From Membranipora membranacea (lineage: Eukaryota > Bryozoa > Gymnolaemata > Cheilostomatida > Membraniporidae), in contig OU612070.1 of the NCBI GenBank assembly GCA_914767715.1, positions 20,758,025-20,822,024 on the forward strand: a stretch of DNA of 64,000 nt. Reading direction: 5' to 3'. The notes beneath the pieces were generated by a model, which was not told where the DNA came from, did not search any database, and was given only the letters and a program-made list of their open reading frames with translations. Every line of letters begins with the position of its first letter. Positions within the stretch are counted from its first letter, which is position 1. Below are positions 14,201 to 27,900 of this stretch, in pieces. The position numbers and the translations under genes are program-made.

Positions 14201-17200
14201 TTCTAACCATTTACATATTTTACATGATTTTGATATTTAATGAAGATTTAAACCGAAAGCAGACAGTCATATAGCATAGTTAACAGAGGAAAAGACATTT
14301 AACTTCAACCAAAGTCTGCCTATGCTCTTTTGTAGAGGTGATAACTTCAAAGTCAGATCCATCTTCGAGCGATATGACCTGCCTACCTAAGGCTGTCTAC
14401 GTATAATGATATAACTAGAGCATCAAATGCATGATATCAGGGAGTTGAGATACTGTGTTTGATCTACAGGATAGTTTTATACTCTCACCTCAGTCTGTTC
14501 ATGGTAGGTAAAATCTAACAGTACATAGAGACATCTAGTCGATAAGACAGGTCTCTTCAGTATAAGCTCACTCAGTGTGTGCATTCCTATATACATCTGC
14601 TTCTGTAATTATAAATAACCTGATAGCGTTAGATGTGCGCAAATATCACATCTTACACAAACAAAATTATATATATTCTGCTCTGCTTCTACAATTATAA
14701 ATAACCACGTAGCATTAGATGTAGGAGAAATAATAACAAATCACACAAGCAAAATTGTCAGCATAAAATGTGTAACGAGGTGCTTGACAAGCATGTGCAG
14801 GGACCCCTCATAGCGAAACCAAGGAGGAACAGCTTGGTGAAACGCACTTACGATAGATAGCTTCACCATACTAGGTGGTATCTATTTAGTTGAGATGTGA
14901 AAAAAGTATACAGACTTATTAGAAAGAAATCTGGCAAGTTGTGAACTTAAAAACTGCAGTAGAATAGTTGACAGGATATTTGGGTATTCTTAAAGCTTTG
15001 TGTACAAAATGGATGAAGTGTTAGACAAGCAGTGAGCATCAATCATATCCCTACGATAAATATACTCCAAGAGAATTGTTGTGTGAAACAGTCAAGTTTA
15101 ACTTACCTCATCTGTACAGTAGTGTTTGAGGGCTCCTATAGCTGAGTCCGGAAGAAGTGGACTTTCAAGTATCAACCTCACAAATAACCTGTGCAACCAC
15201 AAGTAAAAGGGATATCAATTTAATGAAAGAGATAAATGTTTTATGAGATTAAATTGAGTGCGAAGAATTAAAAATACGAATATATAGAATTCTTCACTGC
15301 AACAGTAGTTTGCAAAATCGGAAAGTGAGACTGCAAATGGGTGGATGGATAAAACAAAATAATAATGCCCTAAATTAAAAAGCCCTAAATAATCCATATG
15401 GGATGTCAGTTAGTGACATCCTGTATTTGGACAGGCATGTGACCGAACGGCAAATATTTGGTCACACTGCCAGGTCTGAAAAAGTCACACTTCCCTTTAG
15501 TACAATCTTCATGTACCCAATCATATAGAGCCCAAACTAAGTTTGGTCAGTACCAAGTACCACAATCCAGTCTGCTAGCCCCTACCAGATCGGAGACTAG
15601 TAAAACTACATTTCTCTTCGATGATATTTAAGTCACACTTGCCATCCTAACTCAGTCGTGAAAAGTGATTCCAATCGTACAAATGACAAGGCTGTTGAAC
15701 ACCTTGTGGACAAGTTACTTACGCAGCAGAGCCAGGTTGATCGCTGATCTGCAGCAGACCGAGAAGCAGTCCAGAGATACACTCTTCATACTCTGTATAG
15801 CTTGGTTTGGATGGTCCCTCAGCTAGAGTGAATCCCTGGTACTTGACATATTCACTGTACACCCAGGTCAAGGCCAAGTCTGCTCGATTCTTACAGTCAC
15901 TGAATATGAACTCAAACATCACTACAAAATACAGATAATAACAATAAATAAATATATATAGGCATTCTGATACTTTCCGCAAGATGTTGGGCCAGCTGAA
16001 TTATTGGGTGTCTGTCTCTTAAGCTACATTGGAGTTAGCAACTATATTTAGCAAGTTTTTTTTCCATACCATTTATGCAAAGTCAATGTGGTGAAAAGTT
16101 AATATTATGTGCAGCATGAACCCAGAACAGGAAGAAGTGCAATATAACGAGCATATAATATGATTTAAAAGTGCAATAGACAGTTTTCTGAGCTCGTATT
16201 TATGCCTCAATTCGGAGTTGTCCTCTCTCCAGTTTGGTACTTTTAACCCACGCCGCATAGGAAAAAGCCTGCTGAAAGAGAGTTATCTTGAAAACCTCTT
16301 ATGTTAGGATAAAAATGATTTTTTATTCAGAGTCTGCACCATTGAAAACCCGGTGACACAGGGTTTCCAAATCATTGGAGGCTTGAATGTTGATTTATCT
16401 TAATTTCAGTGATTAAACTCCTGAAAAATTCTGCCAAATTGTCTGCAAAACAGGCAGAAAAGGCTATAATCGACTATCCAAATACTAAATTTATTTCCCA
16501 AACTATGTCCATATGAGTTTTCAATGTTGCAGATTCTGAATCAAAAATAATTCTTATCCTATTAAAAGCGGTTTTTAAGATAACCCTCTTTTCAACAGGT
16601 TTTTCCTATGCGGCGTGGGTTAAAAGTGCCAAACTGGAGAGAGGATAACTCCAAATTGAGGCCTAAATCAGAGCTCAGAAAACTGCCTATTGGATTTGAA
16701 AACAATCATCAGAATGTTAAAGAGTTTCCTGGCTGAGTAAGTCGGTAACAACATAGTTAACGGGGACGTCCATTGTTCGCCTACATAGAATGTATTCTAT
16801 TTAATCGTATATCCATTATCTTCATATCAATATCTATTATGAAGTGATATTAACTTACTATCCCTCATGAAGCCTTCAAACAGTGATGTCATACCAGAGG
16901 CTATCTTACAGAACACAGCGCTCAGATTAGCTTTGTTAGCTTCACCTGCAAAAATAAAATAATCAAATAACAAAGCAGTCAAAATCTGCACAGACTCCGC
17001 CTTCTTTTCTAAGAGTAGCTGGGTTTCTGGCGGCCATGGGTACATGAGTACTATGGGTCCTAGTACCTGTACCCAAGAGAGAATAACTCTCTCGTTTTAA
17101 ATAAGATGATGCCTTCTTTGCAGCTTATTTCATTATTAATGTTGTTGTTTTCTTATATTGCCATATACCCATATATTTGGTGCATAATCTCTCCTTTAGT

Positions 17201-19131
17201 TGTGGGGTGTATATCTAACTCTAACACTGTCTTTCTCAAATGTATCAACTTTTCACTAGGATGGCAGATATCTTTAGATATGAACGATCCACATTTAATC
17301 ACCATCCCAAAGACTCACCTTCAGCCTTATAGATCCTTTGTAGAGCCATAGTGATGAGATTTGTCGCTACAGGATGAGACAGGGGTTTAGTTACACTCTC
17401 CAAGTCGAACGCTTTTGCCTTTCTTGTAGTACCTAAAAAATAAAACGTAGAAGTGCGATACAAATGTGATCTAAAAAGTACAACTAAAATGACAAATCTT
17501 TAGATAAAAACACGGTAGTTATCATCAATAGCATGAGAGCAGGAGATCTTTGATCGGTTAGAATTTTGGCCATTCCATACCTAGTACATAGATGTAGAAT
17601 CTGTTCTTACATGTTGTGTGAAGATCATAAGCATGTAAATAATATTTATATGACTATCATAAAGACAGCATGATAGCTGCTATGTAAAGAGGGATTTATC
17701 TTTACATTCCGTATTCTTTATCTCTACGCCTTACCTAACAATGGCACAGTGAACTGAGCTTTCTGACTGGCAGCACTAGCGGCAGCAGCTGCTGCTGTCA
17801 CGGCAGCATCTCCCACTACTTGAATAGAGCTGGAAGTCTCCCCTGTCTTCTCCGCCTCTTTCTTCTTAGCTTCTTCCTCTGCTTTATCTCGAATTTTTTG
17901 CTCCTCAAAACCTGAAGACACAATGCGAGGTCATTACGATGCAAGTTGCAGACAGATGGTATTTCGCTAATGCGACTTTATTCTTTTCTCAATATAGACA
18001 TAGGCAGCAGTGCAAATCAGCTAAAAAAAATGGACTTATATTATGCCATTGTTTTCAACCTAGCAGCGGTTTGTACCTTTTGCGAAATGCATGAATGAAA
18101 ATTTGACCAAACTCTTATATAATCTAGTTCCTTGGGTTGATATCACTGATGCTCACCTTTTCCCAGCCCTACATTATTAAGTTGTACAGCGAGAAGTCTG
18201 GAGATGTGTTTTATCTGTCCGGGTGTACCTGCTGCAGCTATAGGTGTGTATGTAGACTGGAAATGTGCAGGCATCTCATCAGGGAGCATTACCTGAAAAC
18301 AACATTAACGAAATGTAACTGTCAGAGCTTGAAATGTCATTTCTAAATGGCACAGCTTGTCACCCTTTAAACATTTCTTCACCCCTCTTTATCCATAATA
18401 TCTGTTTTTCTTAATATCAGTTGCTCGCACAGAATTGCCTCCCCATACCTAATGAAAGGGCAACTCCTTTTTCGAGGTGATTCTAGGTGAACTCAATTAT
18501 CATCAAAATTATACTTGCATAATACATTTGAAGTGGACGATGAAGGCAGCAATAAATTATAGGAAATCTCCTGATGTAGACATTCTAGCGGCGATCACTC
18601 ACTTCTTAAAGAAGTGCGCTTCGCAAAAGAATTTTAACACCACAAAACTAATATTTATGTCAAACATTAAAATCTTATATTATCCATAAATGTTTCTATA
18701 GTGCAAATAGACAAATAAATAGCTATACTAGAGCTAGAGCTATACTAGAGCTATACTAGAGCTAGAGCTATACTAGAGATATACTAGAGCTAGAGCTATA
18801 CTAGAGCTATACTAGAGCTATACTAGATCTAGAGCTATACTAGAGCTATACTCACCATACTAAGTAGAACTAGATCAGCGACATTATTACTGGATAGTTT
18901 GGGTATGATATCTTCTGTGGTCGTATCTACAGGGTTAAATGGCTTTGAGGCCTCCTTAGTCTTAGATACAGGTGGTTCATCATCTTCCTCCTCCACATCT
19001 GGGAGCAAAGGTAATGATGGCATCTAAAACAAACCAGCAACAATGAACAACAACAGATGCCTTCTGTATTCAGATCGATTAATAAAGTAATTATCAATCA
19101 ATGAATCAATGAATGAATCAATGGATCAACG

Positions 19132-19168
<37 letters not shown>

Positions 19169-22100
19169 GTCAATCAGTCAAACTAAGTACCTTATTAACA
19201 TTTGAACAAACAAGGTAAGGCAATAGCAACATGTGTCCTGTCCACTATTATTATTAAAGATTCCTATCAGCTTGTCACCAGCGTTCGAGACAGATTAGCT
19301 TTTAACCACCAGTGCAACAGTCACAGCTCACAAGCAACCAATCGCAATCGACTTTAGACAATTTGACTTTACTCTTTGTATACGGTAGAATAATGTACCT
19401 CTGCTGCAGTTTTTGGTGCTTTTTTTCTTTGCTGTTCAGCTTCACTTTCTGCTTTTCTCTTTCTTCGTGCAGCCAGCTCGGAGGGTCTGGGCATAGCTTT
19501 GTTGACCTCAGACTGAGTAGCGCCTAGATCAGTCAGTAGGGTGGCTATCTGGGGTATTAGGTCCGCAGCGGAAGGGTGTTTGAGTACAGCTAACATCTGT
19601 AACTTCAGAGATTTCCTCACAGAACTGACCTGACTGTTTGACAGGGTAGGCGGCAGGTTAACTGGAAAAGAGAAACAAACCAAATTTGAAGATTTAATAA
19701 AAAAATGTAGAGTATATACTACTGATCTGCAATGTTTTACTTTCATGATCAATTTTGAGATTGTTAGCTGTTTATAACATAATTTGTTCTGTCACAATGC
19801 TTTAGAATCAGATATAGTTTGAGTTGAATTTAGCTTCTCGGTTTGTGGAACCAGGGAGGGTGGGATATATCCCACCCTCCCTGGTGGAATGTTTAAGTAA
19901 TAATTACCGTGGAGTGCCTCGAATCCTTCTATGACTTGAGTCATGAACTGCGGTCTCTTCTTAGCTAGATTAGTCATACTCATCATACAAGCCATCAGAT
20001 TGACACTGCAAAAAATATAAAAAATCACTAACTATAGGCCTCAAACTTAATGTTCTCCATGGAAAAAGTCTAACAAAATACGCAAGCTTTCCACCCATAC
20101 TGAATTCAAGTGATTTCAAATAAATGAGTATTTCAGTGCTAATCATGAAGCAATTCAAACCCTGTTACATTAGCCTTGTCACGCGGCCTCGGCTTTTGGT
20201 CTTGTTGGTTTGTCCAAACAAACCAAAACCCATGGCCGCATGAAAATGCTGTTACATGATATATTACCTTGTTATCGTTTGTGATCCAAGAAAATCAATC
20301 ATCTGTTTGAATATATTACGGCCATCTTCTTCAAGTTTAGTTTTGTCGAAGAAGTGTTCCCCATCTGGTATAGTCTCCAGACTCTGATCCTGGTCAGATT
20401 TACCTGCAGATTCTGCTGACTTAGTAGATAAAGCCATCACAGCTGCCTCGGCAAACTTCACTGAATGTGTTCGGATTCTGTACAAGATAATACAGTGAAA
20501 CATCTTTTCATTGGAGACTTTGAGCACCATTATGGGTAATTGAACAAGTCAAGCAACTATATTTCTTAACAATATATTAGACTACTATCAATCAAATCTA
20601 AAATGATGCGTGATCCCTTATCAGTTTGACATACAACATTATCTATATAACACAGCAGATAAACCATGAGACTTTAGAAATTTTATTTTCCTGATCTGTA
20701 ATATAAGAGAGATTGCGAAATCTGTCCAGGAGCGTGAAACGATACGAGATAAGACATTACTCGGTCTAGGGAGACAACAATTACAAGATTTTTGCAATAA
20801 CTCAATCAACATAAAGCGAAATAATGACTTACCCATCATTATCATCATCAAGTAATGTAACAATGTGATCTCTCATCTGTGTCAAATATTTCCATGTCTC
20901 CTCCATAACCTCAGTGACTATCTTAGCAGATGATATCCACTGTAAATAAATCACCATATAGCTTCAAAATTTATGCAAACTATGTTAGCACAATAACAAT
21001 AAAATATCTCTTTCTATTCTCAAAGTCGACATTCAAAACCAGTTTTTGCTTTGTAGTTATAGTTAATTGTTTCCAACAGTTTTCAATGGCGCCTATGATG
21101 TATAAAAAACTAAAAATCGAAATTTTTTTCAACAATGAACAATTTTCAAGGAGTGCCCATTTCAACTCCATTTTCATAGGCTGAGTGTGTTAAATAGTAC
21201 CAAAATAGAATGGGCAACTCCAAATGTATGCTCAATTATCAGCCCGGACAACTTAATTTTTCAAGCTCCTCTAAATCCAACACTTATTATGAAGAGCACC
21301 TAATGGCAGCTGACCTTGATGGCTGTTTTATATAAACTGGCCATAGACAGCATGACTTTCTTCTTGATGTTAACATTATCATCATACAGTAAGATATTCA
21401 GATTTCCAATAATCTTTGAAAGGATGTCTCCATCGACTCGACTATAAAATATGGCAAGATTATATCAGAATACATGTCACCTCACAACATGCAGTATTTC
21501 AAGACCAGGGTCATTTTGAGAAGCAAGCCAGATTTGACAATAGCACTGATTTCCTTTTAGTCCTTACAATATGGTAGACCTAACAAGCGCAGGTGAATTA
21601 ACAACTATGCACTGCACAGGACAATTTAACAAGGTCCACTGAAAATTCTACACTCACCATGCACTCTCTAGAAAACTGATGACAAACTTTCTAACATCAA
21701 CTGATTTGTCAGATTGAAATCCCAGCATTTCCTACAAATTTCCAAGGAAATATTGACAATATGAGCAGACTTGGATGTTGTGCCATGCCATCACACAGAC
21801 GGACAGAAGGGTCTTTCAATTAGAATGGACGATGCTTTACTAAAGGAAGTTATCACTATCTCATTGCTCAAAATTATCACTCACTTGGTCTTTCAATTCG
21901 ACAAAATCACTCTCGAATCGCTCACTCAGAATGTATATAGTTCCATCAATGACTGAGCGATTTGAAAGTGAGAGCCCGGCAGGCATCGCTCCAACGCTGA
22001 GTGAGCGATCAGATTTTGGTTGTTTCTAATTGAAAGACACCCCAGGCTAGGAACTCTTGAGGCCTATACTCTGCAGTAATATCACTCTGAACCTCAATCA

Positions 22101-23033
22101 TAAGAGAGACAAGGTCACATACTTTAGCGACCTCAGGTCGGCAACACCAAGCATGTAAAATTGAGTTTGCATTTTGATGTGATTCAAACAATGGTGGTTG
22201 CTTTAACAAACATTAGCAGTATATGATTGACAGATGTGTGATAAATGATGCACTATATGGAAACTTACATCAAAGAAATTATCTAGAAGGTTTGGCTCCT
22301 TATTGATGATAAGCTCCTGGACTTGCTTCAGCAAAATTACTTTGGCAGGACCTGTTGTCTCAAGAGATGCCTGATTCAGCAACTCCACCACCTGAAACCA
22401 TGGATATAAAAAGGAATACATAGGCTATTATGTGTCCACATATACCGCAAGGCATTTGGGGAGTTTAAGTATGCTTACTTTTCCAAGATCAGGACCCATG
22501 GTCATGGACATTGGCAGCGTTTGGATGCATGTTACTACAGATGCACATGACACCATAGGCGTACAGCACATTACCGTATAGGCCTAAGCTCTTACTCACT
22601 GTTACGTCAATGGTATCCTACGTTATCAAAAGCATCACATAAAATACTGAGCAGTCCTGTAACAGCTGATTTTACCTAAGTTAATGAACCATTATAAATG
22701 CAAGAAGAATGAAGAGCTTTTCCCCTAGAATTGGTAGGAATGAATGAATAACACTGCTGTCCTAGAGATGTGACTTGCTTTCCATGATTATAGCAAGCTT
22801 TTTTACTCCGTGATTACAGTGCGACTTAAGTGTAAGTTGGCTAAGACTAGGCACGGTTAGAAAGGTGTCCAACCAAGGATAATGGAGTGAATGATGTTGT
22901 TGATATAGTTAGTACTAACTATGTATGTTGCTAGCATGTATTGTATGTATGTATAGTACTAGTAGTAAGTATTAGTAAGTAATTCCAACCAAGTACTCAC
23001 CAAATCATAGGAGCTACGCTCTGTTGTATCCAT
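8262..23033 (-). CDS. SYMPK: Symplekin, complete 27-exon gene
   Basis: Symplekin is the nuclear scaffold joining CPSF/CstF and the histone pre-mRNA cleavage complex. Minus-strand exons in order: 23001-23033, 22269-22391, 21658-21731, 21315-21441, 20833-20939, 20268-20477, 19908-20005, 19399-19661, 18856-19023, 18157-18292, 17735-17911, 17319-17432, 16859-16945, 15723-15921, 15107-15188, 14489-14602, 13820-13976, 13210-13306, 12770-12914, 12176-12310, 11578-11764, 11162-11349, 10382-10558, 9565-10104, 9276-9339, 8771-9099, 8262-8354. They sum to 4224 nt (1407 aa; human about 1270). The N-terminal HEAT-like region matches symplekin clearly ([45 protein letters not shown]). The conserved C-terminal domain (about 838-1066) includes [20 protein letters not shown] and [14 protein letters not shown]. 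The tail (about 1067-1377) is acidic and low-complexity with several APPG motifs, and ends in a basic RKSSRRKK. Exon 11 has an alanine run. Confidence 0.97.
8417..8496. repeat. 27-bp-arm inverted repeat
   Basis: The arms 8417-8443 and 8470-8496 are nearly perfect reverse complements (CTGCATTATGATGTC and on) with a 26-nt loop. The element lies in the last intron of symplekin. Confidence 0.75.
13414..13532. repeat. MITE family 1, degenerate copy
   Basis: Terminal inverted repeats resemble CATGTTTGATCCAATTT and AAATTGGATCATACTTT. They belong to the dispersed family with TAGACCAAGTTTGGTCCA-type ends. It is intronic in symplekin. The interior has diverged from the younger copies. Confidence 0.55.
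13717..13803. repeat. MITE family 1, degenerate copy
   Basis: ATCAAGTTTGATTCATTTGCC lies on the left and GCAACTCCAAATGTAGGC on the right, as in the better-preserved family members. It is intronic in symplekin, immediately next to an exon. Confidence 0.5.
16176..16690. repeat. MITE family 2, long terminal inverted repeats
   Basis: An element of about 515 bp with inverted arms of roughly 190 bp. The ends read ATAGACAGTTTTCTGAGCTC, and the arms include ACCCACGCCGCATAGGAAAA. It has no coding capacity. It sits in a symplekin intron. A sister copy is at 28872-29385, in the GALNT gene. Target-site duplications could not be resolved. Confidence 0.85.
18718..18851. repeat. Minisatellite abutting a splice donor
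   Basis: Tandem TATACTAGAGC / TAGAGCTA units run through the symplekin intron right up to the donor of the exon 18856-19023 (minus strand). The donor consensus is separated from the repeat by only a few bases. Confidence 0.85.
19093..19180. repeat. (AATC)n microsatellite
   Basis: AATC/AATG tetranucleotide repeats, purest in the right half, lie in a symplekin intron. Confidence 0.85.
19851..19884. repeat. Perfect 34-bp palindrome
   Basis: CCAGGGAGGGTGGGATA is followed immediately by its exact reverse complement, with no loop. It lies 24 bp from the 3' edge of symplekin exon 19908-20005, on the intron side of that exon's donor. Confidence 0.85.
21809..22043. repeat. MITE family 3
   Basis: About 235 bp with ends GGGTCTTTCAATTAGAA and TTCTAATTGAAAGACACCC. 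The interior carries repeated GCTCACTCAG-type motifs in both orientations. It is intronic in symplekin. A second copy, split by another MITE, spans 28732-29464. Confidence 0.8.
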
Positions 23034-24962
23034 TGTAGATTACGCTTCTTTTGCCTTTATCATCAGAAACTGCATGTACAACTCTGCATATCAAGGATCT
23101 GGGATTGGTTGTATGGTCACGGTTTTGTGCATGGAAATAGATCTATGATTTTGTGAGAATTAAAATTTTTCTTCTTCTTCAGTCTGGACTTAGAACCTGA
23201 CACAAGGCATGAGGAGATAAGGAGCCCCCAACATTGTTTTGGGATTATTGGTTTTAACTTTGATGTTGGAGGTACGACTAATTAACTTTAATTCAGCAGC
23301 AAATGAGTTTAGAGCAGCTAATTGGCTGTTAAAACGGAAACAGTGCCACAAGCAACAAAAACAATTTTCATAGAGAAGTAATTAAATTCACAATTTCAAA
23401 ACATTTACTCTACCACTGGTTGTAATTTACTTAAAAGCTTGCAACTGGCTTGGTTTCAATGAGAAATACAAGGGAGGCAGAGAAAAGACTTGTGATACTA
23501 GGCTTGCAAATGCAAGCTTATATTTAATTCTTATGTTCAAGTTAGTTCAGTATATATATAATATATATATATATATAAATGATGTATGTATGCATCACCT
23601 ACTTTGATACACACTGCTGAAGCTAGCTGTAACCATAGGACTGCCCCAAGTTAGGAAAATGCGGTAGTCCTATGCATGTAGCATATACTTATATAGATAG
23701 GGCAGGCATCTACATCTTGGGTTACAAGCATGCATACTTACTATACTTTTCCAATGTCTGTGATAATGGACATTGGCAAAGAATACATGCTTTGTTGTAA
23801 CTTCTGTTGTGTATGCCTGCAAGTGGGGCCTCCTTTGTTCATGAAATTATTATGTATATGCAGACATATTATAATATAATAATATATATAGGGCCTACTC
23901 TACTGTTGGTTAGTGTTAGCAAGGGGAAAAGGGGTGTCACTCCTTGGTGTTAGTAACTCCAGATTCCTTCATGGTTAGTAGTACGTCTCTTTTGACTAAC
24001 CAAAGGTATGCATTTATCTAGGACTTATTTTCTAGTTTTCATGTACTGCTCTTCATTATGCATTGCATTGCAACTATGTAATAGGAAGTGGGCAATATAA
24101 GTGGATACATAATGCCAACCCAATTGACAACAACTACTAGTATAGAGTGACTCTGTACATATACAATGCAGACTGCTTGCAAGCACAATTGGGTGGAATG
24201 AGTTGATGCAGGAAGCCATGGGCCCCTGGGACTTACATGTCTTTACTTTACCAATGTCCACTATCAACCACCCAAAAACTGATGGTGGACATTGGCAAAG
24301 TAAAGACATGTAAGTCCCAGGGGCCCATGCAGGAAGCATAAGTGATATGTAATCGTCTTAACCTAGTAGTGACTGTAACACTGGCATTGACTTGAAATTA
24401 TACCTACATTTGATATATTGTGCCTATGTCAGTAATCTATGCTGGATCTTTAAAACCCAAAAGCTGCACATAGATGGGTTAGGATTATTGTAGTAAATGT
24501 ATTGATATACTACCAGGGAATGTGGCATTTATACATCCTGTATAGAATATGAGTGCCATGATTTGGATTTATTGTTAGCCTACATGGCAGAGAAGGCAGA
24601 CTGAGGGGTTGGCATGTATTTTGCTAGGCTGTTATGTGCCAGCTTTGCAAGATCCATCTAAATACTGATGCTCCCTGCTCATGGTACATTTTTTGGTGGA
24701 CAGGGATTGCTGAACCATTCAGTTTATAAAAAAAACATAGTATGCCATAGCAAAATATTATCAAGTTGGAATGTATCAATAAATTTAACTGACCTAACTG
24801 GCTTACCTTAATCATTCGATTTATTGCCCCCAATTGTCAATAATTTACATCATCCTTCAATTTTTTCAGGCATTGCATGGAGTGATGGGAGATTTATGAC
24901 TACACAGTAATATCTCAGCTAGCAAAGTACCATAGACAGCCTGCGAACTCTTGTCATAAACA
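23034..24962. promoter_or_regulatory. Head-to-head intergenic region (symplekin / GALNT)
   Basis: The start codons of symplekin (minus) and the GALNT gene (plus) face away from each other across 1.9 kb, so this region must hold both promoters. I see no clear TATA or initiator. It contains a (TA)n tract near 23553-23577, GTAT/GTATGTAT repeats near 22920-22980 just inside symplekin, and the MITE at 24217-24329. No coding sequence is recognised. Confidence 0.5.
24217..24329. mobile_element. 113-bp foldback MITE with 8-bp target duplication
   Basis: The inverted arms of about 44 bp differ at one position (outer sequence CATGGGCCCCTGGGACTTAC). The element is flanked on both sides by CAGGAAGC (24209-24216 and 24330-24337). 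An 8-bp duplication is the hAT superfamily signature; the assignment is an inference because no transposase is present. A piece of the inner arm (CAATGTC...GACATTGGCAAAG) recurs near 23750-23780. Confidence 0.88.
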
Positions 24963-27900
24963 ATGAGGGTCACAATAAACCAGCTGGTAAAGGTTTTTGC
25001 CATAATACTGTTTATCGTGTTTGTGGGCCCGTCAATACTATCATTTTTCGAACGACCCAGTGGTGAGGAAAGTTACCAGAAACATCGTAGAGAAAAACAC
25101 AATGACAAGGGGCCAAATATGGATATCCCTCCAGGGAAAACTGAGGCTAAACATATACCTGGACATCCAGGGCCACAGGGAGATCTTCAGAATCCTATCG
25201 GAGGAATGGTGAGTGTTTGACAACTACTGATGGTTATTCATTTTAGTTTATTTTCGTTTTGTTTCTATTTCATCGAACACGTTAAGATTTAGGCATCTAA
25301 ATAATGTCCTACAAGTTGCGGCAATAAAAATCAATGAGATCACGATGAAGAGAGTCAAAACCTGAAAGCCAAGAGGTGGCACCTGTAGTCACATACAACC
25401 GTATTATATACTTTATGCAAACCACACACAATGTAACCAACTGTCACGCTGGACTTAGGTAAGATATGGTTTCAGTAGATTTTACAGACAAGTCCAGGAA
25501 AATGTGCTATAAATTTTTGGTAACCATGTCTTCCCTATCATTTACCATAGGACTATATACTAAAATGTTCCTCATGCTGATGATGATTGTGGGTTGATTT
25601 TCAATTGAAGATGCATCAACTAGGTCTAAGGATTAATACACTGACCATTAATTTCACCACAGCTCTTGAGCTTATCCCTTGAGCAAATCTTAGTTCCAAG
25701 ATAACATCATGTCACTCATAATTACATACTACATGAAATGATGTAAACAGGACTTCCTTCGTACAAGGCTCAGTAAACACAAAGCTAGATAAATATCTTT
25801 ATCTGGCTCAAGTAATTGGGGCTCCCCGTCTAGTCTTGTCTTATGTGGGGGGAGGATAGTGGTATGAGACCATACTCTCCATAAAAGACGGTGATTGACA
25901 CCCATAGTTGCGACTCCAAATCGCGTTGTTAATTTTTCTCTGACACACAGAATGTATTGCAGCCTGTATAGTCATTTTGACGTCCGACCATTATAGCTGC
26001 TGCAAATATTTTCACAAACACTGAACTTTATTTGTATCAGCATGAAGCAGTCCAACTAAAACCCAATCAAGGCGCTCAGGGAGACACAGCAGACCATGTA
26101 ACCTTCGGACCTACTGCTACACTCAAAGAGGGCAAGCTGGGAAACTTTGAACCGGTCATAAAACCAGGAACAGGCCCAGGTAAGGATCATTTGTATATTG
26201 TCTCACTTTTTAGGTTTTTTTCTCTTACTGCAGTACATGGGTGTAGGTTATTATTCCACCATTGTTAGCCGCTGCTGAATTGAAATTTCGAAGCTAAAGA
26301 AATAATAAATCACTCTGCACAAAAATGATAAGGGATAAGGTGGCTGTCATAAGAGCAGGTATATTCTTGAAGGTTACCTTGTGGGTGTAACGGCTGGGTG
26401 CACAGGACTTGTTTGCCTCCTCTTAGAGATCTAGATAAAATTTGTTTGTTCAATGGTGGTAGTATTATGATTAATGAGATTTGAGACATAAGCTCCCGCT
26501 GAGCCAAACCAGATGTAACACTGAAAAATATTTTGAACTAAACAAGCAGGAAAAGATAGCATATTGTTACTAGTCAGCTTACAAACCTACAACATCATAC
26601 TTTAAGCAATGTATTAATAATCTTTGCTTCAATGACAGTCCTAGAGGATATTGAATGGGCCTAATTACATATGATTTTTTTAATCTACTGGATATATTTG
26701 GTCAAATGGAAAGTGTTGCTTTTAGGTTGTGGAGGTCAACTTTGTGCTGTCACTTTATCGCAATTAACACATCATGATATTTTCTTCACTCACTAAATTA
26801 TATATATAATATATATTCCATAATGGTACTGTTGATGTACATTTTTGCACAATGTCATTGTGAGCTGTAAAGCCTCTAGGGGGCATTATACACTTCATAT
26901 TTGTGGTACAATTCAGCGATGTTGTAGTTTTGTTTTTGGACCTGTTTCAGGTGAGGGTGGCGAGCCAGTATATCACTCAATGAATGAGGAAAATGAGGCT
27001 AAGAGGCAGCTTCATGACTTCGGGTTCAACATGGTGGTCAGTGATAAGATATCTATGAACAGAAGTATACCAGATACAAGGGTAGAAGAGTGAGTTAATT
27101 TTTTGAAAATCTTTTTATTGCCCATTATAGGATTAATAATCATTTCAAATATTGTCCACATAAGCTGATAAAATTGCTTCAATGGATCGTACAGCTGGAA
27201 AACTAAGTCCATAAATATAGGCCTACTCATCAATTTTAACGCTCAATTTTAACTACTCATCATAAACTATGACTCTGTCCAAACTTGAGGAGTGATATAT
27301 TGGGATCGTTCTCCTATGCAGAGAATGCCTGGATTCCAAAGGTTTCATATATGAATGGATGTGATTTGTTAATTTATCTATATTTTTTTGTCTTTGTAAT
27401 CGAGTTTATTTGTTTACAGATGTAAGTACTGGCACTACCCTGAAGATTTACCCAGTGCTAGTGTTATTCTAGTCTTCCACAATGAGGGATTCTCGACGCT
27501 AGTCAGAACTGTACACAGTGTCATCAATACCTCCCCGCCTCAATATCTCAAAGAGATTGTCATGGTAGACGACTTCAGTAGCAAAGGTAGGCTATGATAA
27601 TGTCTCACTACGCTTTTTATTCTTTGATTCAATTTCTTTAAATCTTTTGAATGAAATCTAGTTGTCCGTATCATTAGATCCTGTAAATAAACGATTTATA
27701 CATTTTATGTAGGTAAACATGTACTATTTATGAATTTCATATTTATGTTTCCCGACTCAGCTGTTATGTTGGCACGCCATCATTGGCCATTCGGTTGAGG
27801 TGATATAATGAAGTGAATTAAGAAAACCAAGTTTGGATGAAAATAAAAGAGGACAACCTATTCATCCTCAGGCTTTTGTTCTGCATTCACACCATTTTAG